A DNA stretch of 64,000 nucleotides. Source: Veillonellaceae bacterium (GTDB taxonomy: Bacteria; Bacillota; Negativicutes; Veillonellales; Dialisteraceae). The stretch covers positions 879,001 to 943,000 of the forward strand of contig DAJPGA010000001.1 in the NCBI GenBank assembly GCA_025992895.1, written 5' to 3'. The notes under the pieces were generated by a model, which did no database searches, was not told the origin of the DNA, and worked only from the letters and a program-made list of their open reading frames with translations. Positions 1 through 7,428 of the stretch are shown piece by piece; position 1 is the stretch's first letter; each line of letters starts with the position of its first letter. The translations under genes were made by a program, and so were the position numbers.

Positions 1-2
1 CC

Positions 3-152
3 GACATGGTTCTTCTTCCGGGTGATGGAGTAATAGGGAAATACGATCATCACCCACACTTTTTACAGATCCTTCCGCATGGAAGTTCTTATATATCGGA
101 GTTCATCTTAAAAGCCATACGGCTTTTGCAGCTTGAGAAAAGAGCTGCATCC
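3..152 (+). CDS. C-terminal fragment of an unidentified gene (runs off left edge)
   Basis: A frame open from the window edge encodes about 49 residues and ends in TAA at 150-152, 80 bases before a terminator hairpin. Its tail is a mixed helical sequence (ISEFILKAIRLLQLEKRAAS). Too little remains to name a family. The tail loosely resembles the end of a LysR effector domain, but that is only an impression. The frame could also be fortuitous. Confidence 0.3.
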
Positions 153-232
153 TAATTCCTCATTGGTAATAACTCCGCAAGGTGTTATTATACAGGTTTC
201 TCATTATTTTGGGCTGGTGCCCATCCCCTTTT

Positions 233-258
233 GAAGCGGCTCTACCGCTTCTTTTTTT
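233..258 (+). terminator. Rho-independent terminator
   Basis: GAAGCGG and CCGCTTC pair around a 5-base loop and are followed by seven T. It closes the transcription unit entering from the left and isolates the gpx promoter. Confidence 0.8.
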
Positions 259-314
259 CTGCCAGAATTCCAAAAGATGCTGCCCCTCCAGGATAGCTTT
301 TTCCTCTGAAATTC

Positions 315-338
315 ATGTAAAAATTAAAATTTTTACAT
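315..338. promoter_or_regulatory. 11-bp perfect palindrome abutting the gpx promoter
   Basis: ATGTAAAAATT is followed by two A and then its exact reverse complement AATTTTTACAT. The last base is also the first T of the TTGACT -35 box of the gpx promoter. The position suits a repressor or activator site. It does not match the usual PerR or Fur consensus, so the binding protein is unknown. Confidence 0.55.
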
Positions 339-366
339 TGACTATTTCGAAATCAATCAATATAAT
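338..366 (+). promoter_or_regulatory. gpx promoter
   Basis: TTGACT (338-343), a 17-base spacer and a perfect TATAAT (361-366), about 45 bases before the gpx start codon. Confidence 0.75.
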
Positions 367-412
367 AAAGATAAAGGCATTTCAATGTATTAATATATAA
401 GGAGGAAACACA

Positions 413-958
413 ATGAGCGTTTATGATTTTACATGCACCACCATGCAGGGTAAGGAAGTTTCTCTCTCTCAGTATAAAGGCAAGGTTCTTCTGATCGTCA
501 ATACCGCAAGCAAATGCGGATTCACACCGCAGTTTGCCGGACTTGAGAAACTGTACAAGGAATACAAGGACAAGGGTCTGGAAATCCTCGGCTTCCCGAG
601 CAACCAGTTCAATGAACAGGATCCTGGAACCAATGAAGAAATCCAGGAATTCTGCAAGGTCAACTATGGCGTCACATTCCAGATGTTCAAGAAGGGCGAT
701 GTACGCGGTGACAACCCGCAGCCTCTCTTCGCTTACCTGACCAAGCAAAAAGGATTCAAAGGATTCAACATGGATCATCCGGTTGCACCGAAGCTCGTTC
801 CGATGCTGAAGGAAAAACATCCGGAAATCCTTGAAGGCGACGGAATCAAATGGAACTTCACCAAATTCCTGATCGACCGCGAAGGCAATGTCGTAGAACG
901 TTTCGAACCGACCACCACACCGGAAGAAATCGCTCCGGCTATCGAAAAACTTCTGTAA
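413..958 (+). CDS. gpx: Glutathione peroxidase family thiol peroxidase
   Basis: A 181-residue protein of the glutathione peroxidase family (thioredoxin fold), which reduces hydrogen peroxide and organic hydroperoxides; bacterial cysteine forms often use thioredoxin. The peroxidatic Cys35 lies in [11 protein letters not shown]. The second family motif, [14 protein letters not shown], follows with its conserved Gln, and the Trp-Asn motif [13 protein letters not shown] is near the C-terminus. Length is typical and there is no signal peptide, so it should be cytoplasmic. An AGGAGG site sits just upstream. The gene is monocistronic between a strong promoter and a terminator. The palindrome at 315-338 suggests dedicated control. 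Confidence 0.95.
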   Translation: MSVYDFTCTTMQGKEVSLSQYKGKVLLIVNTASKCGFTPQFAGLEKLYKEYKDKGLEILGFPSNQFNEQDPGTNEEIQEFCKVNYGVTFQMFKKGDVRGDNPQPLFAYLTKQKGFKGFNMDHPVAPKLVPMLKEKHPEILEGDGIKWNFTKFLIDREGNVVERFEPTTTPEEIAPAIEKLL

Positions 959-972
959 TACACGAGTGAAAG

Positions 973-1000
973 AGAGCTGCTGCTGAGGCAGCTCTTTTTT
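973..1000 (+). terminator. Terminator of gpx
   Basis: AGAGCTGC and GCAGCTCT pair around a 7-base loop, followed by a T tract. Confidence 0.88.
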
Positions 1001-1082
1001 ATTGTCCGATTTGCAGGAATTATTCGGTAAAGCCTCCGGAATGTAGTATAATGAAAGTGATTATACGGCAGGAGGAGTAAGG

Positions 1083-1850
1083 ATGAACGGAAGAAAATTC
1101 TTTTTCTTTGATATCGACGGCACATTGACGACACCGCTGACGAACGATTACCCGGACAGCACGAGAGAGGCCATCAAGGAGCTGCAGGATAACGGTCATT
1201 TTGTAGCGATTGCGACGGGACGCATGCAGGCGGACGCCTGGGAAGTGGCGAAAGCCCTTGGCATCTGCGCCGCTGTTTCAGACGGGGGAAATGCTCTGAC
1301 CATTCATGGGGAGCTGATTTATGATGAGGGTCTTCCTCTTGAGGACTGCATCAGGACGCTTTCGGAAATCGACAGCGAGAGATTTCCTTTTGCCGTCTGC
1401 CCGGAAAACAAGAAAATGCGTGTGGCGACTTCGGACTTGTACTTATCCCGCGTGAAGGACAGGTACTATGAAACGGTCGTCGATCCATCCTTTGATTTCA
1501 GGAAGGTGGATACGATCCACAAGATTTTCGTTGCCTGCACGAAGGATGATCTTCCTGAGATTCCGCTTCATATGCTTCCGCATGTCTGGTTCAGGAAGGA
1601 TAATATGCTGATCGAGCCTGTCCATAAGGAAAGAGGCATCTTCGAAGTCATGAAGCGCTACCACCTTACGGATGAGGATGTCGTCGTATTCGGAGATGGC
1701 ATGAATGACCGCTCCATGTTCAGGGATGAATGGTTCAGCATAGCTATGGGCAATGCGAAGCCGCAGCTGAAAGAAAAAGCGAAGTACATCACGAAAAGAG
1801 CCGATGATGACGGGATTTATTACGCCTGCAAGAAGTTTGGCTGGATTTGA
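1083..1850 (+). CDS. Cof-type HAD-superfamily sugar-phosphate phosphatase
   Basis: A 255-residue protein of the Cof/YbiV-like HAD phosphatases, which usually dephosphorylate sugar phosphates or flavin-type metabolites. Motif I is FFDIDGTLT, with nucleophile Asp10 and acid/base Asp12. Motif IV is GDGMNDRSMF near residue 205, and a large cap domain lies between them. The start is set by AGGAGG at about 1070-1076, and a TATAAT at 1047-1052 gives a likely -10 box with only a weak -35. It is a stand-alone unit upstream of the ECF genes. The substrate cannot be read from the sequence. Confidence 0.88.
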   Translation: MNGRKFFFFDIDGTLTTPLTNDYPDSTREAIKELQDNGHFVAIATGRMQADAWEVAKALGICAAVSDGGNALTIHGELIYDEGLPLEDCIRTLSEIDSERFPFAVCPENKKMRVATSDLYLSRVKDRYYETVVDPSFDFRKVDTIHKIFVACTKDDLPEIPLHMLPHVWFRKDNMLIEPVHKERGIFEVMKRYHLTDEDVVVFGDGMNDRSMFRDEWFSIAMGNAKPQLKEKAKYITKRADDDGIYYACKKFGWI

Positions 1851-1887
1851 TTGTCAATATGAAACAAGCAAAATATTTGTTAATTAA

Positions 1888-1920
1888 GCGCGGCGCTGCG
1901 GGTTGACTGTAATGCCGCGC
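1888..1920 (+). promoter_or_regulatory. Inverted repeat embracing the -35 box of the ecfA1 promoter
   Basis: GCGCGGC (1888-1894) and its exact complement GCCGCGC (1914-1920) enclose TTGACT (1903-1908), which pairs with a TATATT-like -10 at 1927-1932. The hairpin may end the HAD transcript weakly, or be an operator on the ecf promoter. No run of T follows it directly. Confidence 0.45.
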
Positions 1921-1983
1921 TTCTGTTATATTATAGATTGTTAAATTGTAATGTTTTCCTGTTGAGTAAGAGAAAGAGGAAAG

Positions 1984-2862
1984 ATGGATAAAGAAATCAG
2001 GAAAGATGGAGAAGGGGAAGTTCTCTTCGATATCCGTCACTTGACCCACACGTTCGAGACAGAGGACGGCAGGACGTTCGATGCCCTTAAGGACGTGACG
2101 GCCCAGATCATGAAGGGATCCTTCACGGCGATCATCGGAACGAACGGGAGCGGCAAATCTACGCTGGCCCGTCATTTGAATGCGCTCATGATGCCTACAT
2201 CCGGTGAAGTGATCGTCGAGGGAATGTCCACATCGGATTATTCCCACATCTGGGATATAAGGCAGAAGGTCGGCATGGTATTCCAGAATCCGGACAATCA
2301 GCTGGTTGCTGCGATCGTAGAGGAAGATGTCGCTTTCGGCCCGGAAAACCTGGGCGTGCCACCGGATGAAATCCGCCGCCGTGTCGATGCCGCTCTTGAA
2401 AAAGTAGGCATGACCGAGTTCCGCACGCATGCACCTGCCATGCTTTCCGGCGGGCAGAAGCAGAGAATCGCCATTGCAGGCATTCTTGCCATGCATCCGG
2501 ACTGCATCGTCCTTGATGAACCGACGGCTATGCTCGATCCTTCGGGAAGAGCCGAGGTCATGAAGACGATTCATGAACTGAATGAAAAAGAGGGCATCAC
2601 GATCGTCCTCATTACGCATTTCATGGAAGAAGCCGTGACTGCCGATCACGTCCTGGTTGTCGACCAGAGCGAGCTCAAAATGCAGGGAACGGCAAGAGAA
2701 GTATTTTCTCAGGCGGAAAAGCTGACAAAGATGGGTCTTGATGTGCCGGTCGCGGCCGACCTGGCGCACGGCCTTCGCGAGAAGGGATTCAAGATTCCGG
2801 AAGACTGCCTGACCGATGAGGAGCTGGGAGAAGCGTTATGTCCATACGTGTCGAAGATATAA
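1984..2862 (+). CDS. ecfA1: ECF transporter ATPase A1
   Basis: A 292-residue ABC ATPase, one of the two ATP-hydrolysing subunits of the energy-coupling factor module that powers vitamin and metal S-components. Walker [10 protein letters not shown] is at 52-60, the Q-loop at FQNPDNQL, the signature LSGGQKQR at about 154, and Walker B ends in Asp178-Glu179. It has the [10 protein letters not shown] and MLDPSGR segments typical of EcfA. The RBS is AGAGGAA. The 25-base overlap with ecfA2 and the following ecfT show a complete ECF core. No S-component is nearby, so the module is probably shared (group II). Confidence 0.95.
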   Translation: MDKEIRKDGEGEVLFDIRHLTHTFETEDGRTFDALKDVTAQIMKGSFTAIIGTNGSGKSTLARHLNALMMPTSGEVIVEGMSTSDYSHIWDIRQKVGMVFQNPDNQLVAAIVEEDVAFGPENLGVPPDEIRRRVDAALEKVGMTEFRTHAPAMLSGGQKQRIAIAGILAMHPDCIVLDEPTAMLDPSGRAEVMKTIHELNEKEGITIVLITHFMEEAVTADHVLVVDQSELKMQGTAREVFSQAEKLTKMGLDVPVAADLAHGLREKGFKIPEDCLTDEELGEALCPYVSKI

Positions 2863-3704
2863 GCTACATATACGGCAAAGGATCCCCGTTTGAAAAGACG
2901 GCGCTTTCGCATATCAATCTCACGATCAATAAGGGTGAATTCATCGGCGTCATCGGACACACGGGAAGCGGCAAGTCCACGCTCATCCAGCATTTGAACG
3001 GGCTCATCCATCCGACGAGCGGCAAAGTCACCATCGACGGCATCGATCTTGCGGCAAAGACGAAGGATGCCGTGGCCAAGCGCCATTCCGTCGGGATGGT
3101 ATTCCAGTACCCGGAGCATCAGCTCTTCGAGGAAACCGTAGCGCAGGATATCGCCTTCGGCCCGAAGAACCTTGGATGCGACGAGGAAGAAGTGGACAAG
3201 CGTGTCAAAAGCGCCATGCGCTTTGCCGGCATTGATTATGAGAAATTCGCAGGCCGCTCGCCGTTTCGTCTTTCCGGCGGACAGCAGCGCCGTGTTGCCA
3301 TTGCAGGCGTCATTGCCATGCACCCGGATTTCCTGATCCTTGACGAACCATCCGCCGGCCTTGATCCGATCGGAAGAAGAGAAATCTTCAGTCGCATCTG
3401 GGACTGGTACAATAAGGGCGTATTCTCCGTCATCCTCGTTTCCCATAACATGGACGACATCGCCCGCCTTGCAACAAGGCTTCTTGTCATGCACAAGGGA
3501 AAGCTCGTCCTTGACGGCGATCCGATGGATATATTCCTGAACCACAGGGAAGAGCTGAAGGAATGCGGCGTCGACGCACCGCCCCTGACGCAGACACTGC
3601 AGGCGCTCAAAGCCCGCGGCATCCCCGTTCCGGAAGACGCAAAGACGACGAAGGAAGCCATCGACCGCATGGCGAAAATGCTGGGAGGGAATAAATCATG
3701 CTGA
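2838..3704 (+). CDS. ecfA2: ECF transporter ATPase A2
   Basis: A 288-residue partner ATPase of the ECF core. Walker [10 protein letters not shown] starts at residue 40, signature LSGGQQRR at 145, and Walker B/D-loop reads [12 protein letters not shown]. The [17 protein letters not shown]-loop segment is characteristic of EcfA2 and its paralogue pair. The ATG lies inside the end of ecfA1, and the stop overlaps the ecfT start, implying translational coupling of the three subunits. Confidence 0.95.
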   Translation: MSIRVEDISYIYGKGSPFEKTALSHINLTINKGEFIGVIGHTGSGKSTLIQHLNGLIHPTSGKVTIDGIDLAAKTKDAVAKRHSVGMVFQYPEHQLFEETVAQDIAFGPKNLGCDEEEVDKRVKSAMRFAGIDYEKFAGRSPFRLSGGQQRRVAIAGVIAMHPDFLILDEPSAGLDPIGRREIFSRIWDWYNKGVFSVILVSHNMDDIARLATRLLVMHKGKLVLDGDPMDIFLNHREELKECGVDAPPLTQTLQALKARGIPVPEDAKTTKEAIDRMAKMLGGNKSC

Positions 3705-4501
3705 CAGATATGACGCTTGGACAGTACTACCCGGGCGACTCTTTCCTGCACAGGATGGACCCCCGCGCGAAGATCCTCTGCACGATGATTTTCATCATTG
3801 CGATATTCCTGGCCAATAACCCGTTTTCCTACCTTCTCGTGGCCGCTTTCACGCTCGGTGCGATTTCCGTATCCGGCGTGCCTTACAAGCTTGTATGGAG
3901 AGCTGTGAAGCCTTTATGGTTCATCCTTCTCTTCACGCTGGCCATCCACGTATTCACGACACCGGGAACCGAGCTCTTTTCCTGGAAATTCATCCATATC
4001 AGCGAAGAAGGTATCAGGAACGGCGTGGAAATGACGCTCCGTCTCGTATTCCTGATCGCTTTCACATCGCTCTTGACTTACACGACGAGCCCGATCGTCC
4101 TGACGGACGGTATCGAAGCGCTCCTCATGCCATTCAAACGCATCGGCGTACCGGCGCATGAACTGGCTATGATGATGACGATTGCGCTCCGCTTCATCCC
4201 GACACTTCTGGAAGAAACAGACCGCATCATGAAGGCGCAGTCCTCCAGAGGCGCGGACTTCGTGAACGGCAATCTCTGGCAGAGGGCGAAGAACATGGTT
4301 CCGCTCCTCGTGCCGCTCTTCATTTCCGCTTTCAGAAGGGCCGACGACCTGGCGACCGCCATGGAAGCGCGCTGCTACAGGGGCGGCGAAGGACGCACGA
4401 AGATGCACCAGCTCGCCTATACATGGAGAGACAGAAATGCCATGATTTCTGTCGTACTTGTGACTGCAGCGCTCATCGGGCTTTACGTATATTTCAGATA
4501 A
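3698..4501 (+). CDS. ecfT: ECF transporter transmembrane subunit T
   Basis: A 267-residue integral membrane coupling subunit. It joins the two ATPases to interchangeable substrate-binding S proteins. Several hydrophobic helices fill the N-terminal half and the extreme C-terminus. The two cytoplasmic coupling-helix motifs appear as SSRGADF and EARCYRGGEG, corresponding to the Ala-Arg-Gly type motifs of the family. It starts 7 bases before the end of ecfA2. A hairpin with a short T run separates it from truA. Confidence 0.93.
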   Translation: MLTDMTLGQYYPGDSFLHRMDPRAKILCTMIFIIAIFLANNPFSYLLVAAFTLGAISVSGVPYKLVWRAVKPLWFILLFTLAIHVFTTPGTELFSWKFIHISEEGIRNGVEMTLRLVFLIAFTSLLTYTTSPIVLTDGIEALLMPFKRIGVPAHELAMMMTIALRFIPTLLEETDRIMKAQSSRGADFVNGNLWQRAKNMVPLLVPLFISAFRRADDLATAMEARCYRGGEGRTKMHQLAYTWRDRNAMISVVLVTAALIGLYVYFR

Positions 4502-4506
4502 ATAAG

Positions 4507-4536
4507 AAGGGCCGGGGCGATGCTTCGGTCCTTTTT
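4507..4536 (+). terminator. Attenuator-like hairpin between ecfT and truA
   Basis: AAGGGCCG pairs with CGGTCCTT (one G-T pair) around an 11-base loop and is followed by TTT. An in-frame ATG for truA at 4520 lies in the loop. This argues that translation starts at the later ATG at 4550. Confidence 0.6.
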
Positions 4537-4549
4537 GGCAGGGAGAATC

Positions 4550-5347
4550 ATGAGAAACATTTGGATCACCGTTTCCTATGAAGGAAGCGGATACGCAGGC
4601 TTCCAGCGGCAGGAAAACCGCATGACGGTGCAGGAAATGCTGGAGAACTGCCTTCTGGAACTGACAGGGGAGAAGACGACACTCTACTTCGTTGCAAGGA
4701 CGGATGCGGGTGTCCATGCCTACGGGCAGGAATGCACCTTCTATACGGATTCGACAATCCCGGGTGACCGTCTCATTTATGCGATGAATGCACGTCTCCC
4801 CGGCGATATCCGTGTGACGAAGAGCTGCGAGATGGACGAAGACTTTTCTGTCAGACGAAGAAATTACGGGAAAACGTACGGCTACCTCCTGACAGAAAGC
4901 AGAGAGGCCTCGCCGTTTTTGAAACGCTATATCTGGCGGACAGGGAAAAAGCTCGACCTTGAGAAAATGAGGAAGGCGGCCAGAGTGCTCGAAGGCCGCC
5001 ATGACTTCACATCCTTCCGCGGGAATAATTCCGTGCCGTCCGATCCGGTCAGGAACATCCATGAAATCCGCGTCGAAAAAGACGAAGATCTCGTCCGCAT
5101 CTATGTGACAGGCGAAGGCTTCCTCTACCACATGGTAAGAAACATCGCGGGCTGCCTTGTCGATGCAGGGATGGGGATCCTTTCTGTCAGGGACATAGAA
5201 GAAATCCTTGCAGCAAAGGACAGAAGGAAACTGGGAATGACAGCGCCGGCAGAAGGCCTCTGCCTCCTGCGCGTCTACTTCTCGCCGATTACAAAAGAGA
5301 GCATCGAAGAAACACTCGCCATGCCCCTTTTCCCATGGTGTAGATAA
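4550..5347 (+). CDS. truA: tRNA pseudouridine(38-40) synthase
   Basis: A 265-residue enzyme converting U38-U40 of the tRNA anticodon arm to pseudouridine. The catalytic Asp52 sits in the signature ARTDAGVHAYGQ. The Arg/Lys-rich RRNYGKTYGYLL and the C-terminal FLYHMVRNIAG blocks are also typical. The start at 4550 gives the canonical MRNIWITVSYEG N-terminus with a GCAGGGA site upstream. The longer frame from 4520 begins inside a hairpin loop. The ecfA1-ecfA2-ecfT-truA order is common in Firmicutes, usually behind ribosomal genes, which are absent here. Confidence 0.94.
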   Translation: MRNIWITVSYEGSGYAGFQRQENRMTVQEMLENCLLELTGEKTTLYFVARTDAGVHAYGQECTFYTDSTIPGDRLIYAMNARLPGDIRVTKSCEMDEDFSVRRRNYGKTYGYLLTESREASPFLKRYIWRTGKKLDLEKMRKAARVLEGRHDFTSFRGNNSVPSDPVRNIHEIRVEKDEDLVRIYVTGEGFLYHMVRNIAGCLVDAGMGILSVRDIEEILAAKDRRKLGMTAPAEGLCLLRVYFSPITKESIEETLAMPLFPWCR

Positions 5348-5364
5348 AGAAATAATGTCCGCAC

Positions 5365-5411
5365 AAAAGGAGCTGTAGAAATGTGAAATCATTTCTACAG
5401 CTCCTTTTTTC
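5365..5411 (+). terminator. Strong terminator after truA
   Basis: An 18-base perfect stem (AAAAGGAGCTGTAGAAAT and complement) with a short loop and a T tract. It ends the ecf-truA unit. Confidence 0.92.
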
Positions 5412-5431
5412 ATATGCATATATATCATGCA

Positions 5432-5462
5432 AACTATCCGAACGTTGCGGATTCGAACAGTT
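5432..5462. promoter_or_regulatory. Imperfect 31-bp palindrome, candidate TetR operator
   Basis: AACTATCCGAA (5432-5442) faces TTCGAACAGTT (5452-5462) around 9 bases, with two mismatches per arm of 11. It lies 36 bases upstream of a TATAAT -10 box (5498-5503) that serves the efflux operon. It is a plausible autoregulatory site for the regulator starting at 5549. Confidence 0.5.
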
Positions 5463-5548
5463 TAATCGTTTAGCTTTAATTTACCATTCTAACGTATTAT
5501 AATAAGAGTAAATCATCTTAGAATCTACAAATAACAGGGGGACATGGC

Positions 5549-6331
5549 ATGACAAAGAAAGAACTGATCAGAAAAGCTGCCATACAGATTTTCCGCGAGA
5601 AGGGATACAGCGGCACATCGCTTCGGGATATCAGCCGGGAAGCGGGCGTCAGCGTTTCTACCGTATCCTACTACTATGGCTCGAAGGAAAACATGTACAA
5701 GACACTTTTCCCTGAAGAAATGGCACAGCAGGAGCCGAAGCGCCGCGAGCAGATCGAGAACGCAGCGATCCGCCTCTTTGCGCTGAAGGGATATTCGGAC
5801 GTTTCCATCCGCGACATAGGCAAGGAAGCCGGCGTGAACAGTGCGGCGATTTCCTACTACTTCGGCGGCAAGAGAGAGCTCTATTCCGCGATTCTTCAGA
5901 AGGGGAGCGCTCTTCTTGTCGACTTCGTGGAGCAGGCAGCCCATGGCAACCATACGCCGATGGAAATCATGGAAATGTACTCCCGCTTCTTCTACCGTCT
6001 GATGAAGGAGCATCCTTACATTCTCCGCATCTTTTCCTGGGAAATGATTCACCCGACCGACGTTTTCGCATCGATCGGGAAGGAACGCTTTGCCATGGTT
6101 CTCGTCGTCCTCAGGGGCGCCCTGACCGAGGGCATTGAGGAAGGATGCTTCAGAAAGGACTTGAAGCCCACGGAAGTCTGCATTTCCTGGGCCGGTATGG
6201 TCGCTTACTACTACCTCATGAATGAAATCAAAAAGCGTTTCTCCGTGAAGGAAGGAATCACGGAAGACTCTTACATGCATCAGGCATTCGATGTATTGAT
6301 GAACGGGATCAAGAATAAGGAAATCGGCTGA
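5549..6331 (+). CDS. TetR-like regulator with two tandem DNA-binding domains
   Basis: A 260-residue transcription factor. Residues about 3-50 form one TetR N-terminal helix-turn-helix domain (TSLRDISREAGVSVSTVSYYYGSKENMY). Residues about 65-115 form a second (VSIRDIGKEAGVNSAAISYYFGGKRELY). A typical TetR C-terminal ligand/dimer domain of about 140 residues follows. Ordinary TetR proteins are about 190-210 residues with one such domain. The reading frame is uninterrupted. The RBS is AGGGGG. It heads the efflux operon with 32 bases to the adaptor gene, so it most likely represses its own pump genes. Confidence 0.88.
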   Translation: MTKKELIRKAAIQIFREKGYSGTSLRDISREAGVSVSTVSYYYGSKENMYKTLFPEEMAQQEPKRREQIENAAIRLFALKGYSDVSIRDIGKEAGVNSAAISYYFGGKRELYSAILQKGSALLVDFVEQAAHGNHTPMEIMEMYSRFFYRLMKEHPYILRIFSWEMIHPTDVFASIGKERFAMVLVVLRGALTEGIEEGCFRKDLKPTEVCISWAGMVAYYYLMNEIKKRFSVKEGITEDSYMHQAFDVLMNGIKNKEIG

Positions 6332-6363
6332 GGGAAGGCCGCATTTGAAAAGGGGAAAAGGGT

Positions 6364-7428
6364 ATGAAACGATGGGCAGGAATAGCGGCAGCCGTGATGC
6401 TTGGCATGTCGCTTTCACTGACGGGATGTGGAAAGTCCGTCAATAAAGGACCGTCTGCGCCGCTCGTGAAGACGATCGTCATCGGAGAAGACGCAAAGGA
6501 TGCGAAGGATACATTCTCCGGCACCGTGCACGGATTCTTCGAGTCTCCGCTTGCTTTCCAGACAGGCGGGCGCATCATGCAGCGCTATGTCACAAGCGGG
6601 GAGCGCGTGACGGCAGGACAGGAACTCTTCCGTGTCGATTCGAAGGATGCAGAAGAGCAGGCAGCAGCAGCCAGATCGTCACTTGATGCGGCAGGGGCTT
6701 CCCTGAAGCTTGCGCAGTCGACACTGGCAAGATATGAAAAGCTCCATGCGGCCAATGCGATTTCCGATCTGGCCATGGATCAGACAAGGAACAGCTACGA
6801 CCTTGCGCTGACGCAGTACCGGTCAGCTGAGGCGGCTCTTTCGCGCGCGGAAAACAATCTGGGCTTCACGACGCTTGTCGCCGATCGTGACGGCATCGTG
6901 GGCACGACAATGTATGAAGTCGGACAGGTCGTTGCTGCCGGTACGCCGGTCGTAACGATCATCGACGACTCCAAGCTGGACGTGTATATTTCTCTTACAG
7001 AAAAACAGTACGGGCTCTACTCGGTCGGCATGCCCTGCGAAGTGACCTTCTGGGCGCTTCCAGGCGTCAAAGTGGCAGGCAAGGTCAGGGAAGTGGCGGC
7101 AGCGCCGAATACGGCGACAGGCACTTATGATGCCAAAGTCACGCTTGAAAACCCGCCTCAGGATGTCGCTGTCGGCATGACAGCGCAGGTGAAATTCACC
7201 GACCCTGACAGTGCAAGGGGATTCATGGTGCCGCTTTCGGCCATGGCTTCCCAGCAGGCCTCTCCTTCCGTCTGGGTCATCCGTGACGGCAAGGCGCATC
7301 TCCAGAAGGTAGAAACGGGACGCTACGGCAAGGATGCCGTCGAAATCACCTCAGGTCTCAAGAAAGGAGACCGCGTCGTGACAGCCGGCGTCGCCCGCCT
7401 GAGTGAGGATGAAGAGGTACGCGTATGA
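6364..7428 (+). CDS. RND efflux periplasmic adaptor (lipoprotein)
   Basis: A 354-residue HlyD/AcrA-type membrane fusion protein. The signal sequence ends in the lipobox SLTGC with Cys22, predicting anchoring to the inner membrane. A lipoyl-type half (FESPLAFQTGGRIMQRY...GERVTAGQELFRVD), an alpha-helical hairpin rich in Ala (about residues 95-165), the second lipoyl half and beta-barrel (GIVGTTMYEVGQVVAAGTPV) and a C-terminal membrane-proximal domain follow in the standard order. Its stop overlaps the start of the RND pump by 4 bases, so the two are co-translated. No outer-membrane channel gene is adjacent. Confidence 0.92.
   Translation: MKRWAGIAAAVMLGMSLSLTGCGKSVNKGPSAPLVKTIVIGEDAKDAKDTFSGTVHGFFESPLAFQTGGRIMQRYVTSGERVTAGQELFRVDSKDAEEQAAAARSSLDAAGASLKLAQSTLARYEKLHAANAISDLAMDQTRNSYDLALTQYRSAEAALSRAENNLGFTTLVADRDGIVGTTMYEVGQVVAAGTPVVTIIDDSKLDVYISLTEKQYGLYSVGMPCEVTFWALPGVKVAGKVREVAAAPNTATGTYDAKVTLENPPQDVAVGMTAQVKFTDPDSARGFMVPLSAMASQQASPSVWVIRDGKAHLQKVETGRYGKDAVEITSGLKKGDRVVTAGVARLSEDEEVRV

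Noticed and set aside
1789..2769. Long minus-strand frames opposite ecf, RND, truA and other genes
   Set aside because: They are antisense shadows of strongly conserved genes, lack ribosome sites and encode His/Arg-rich low-likelihood sequence.
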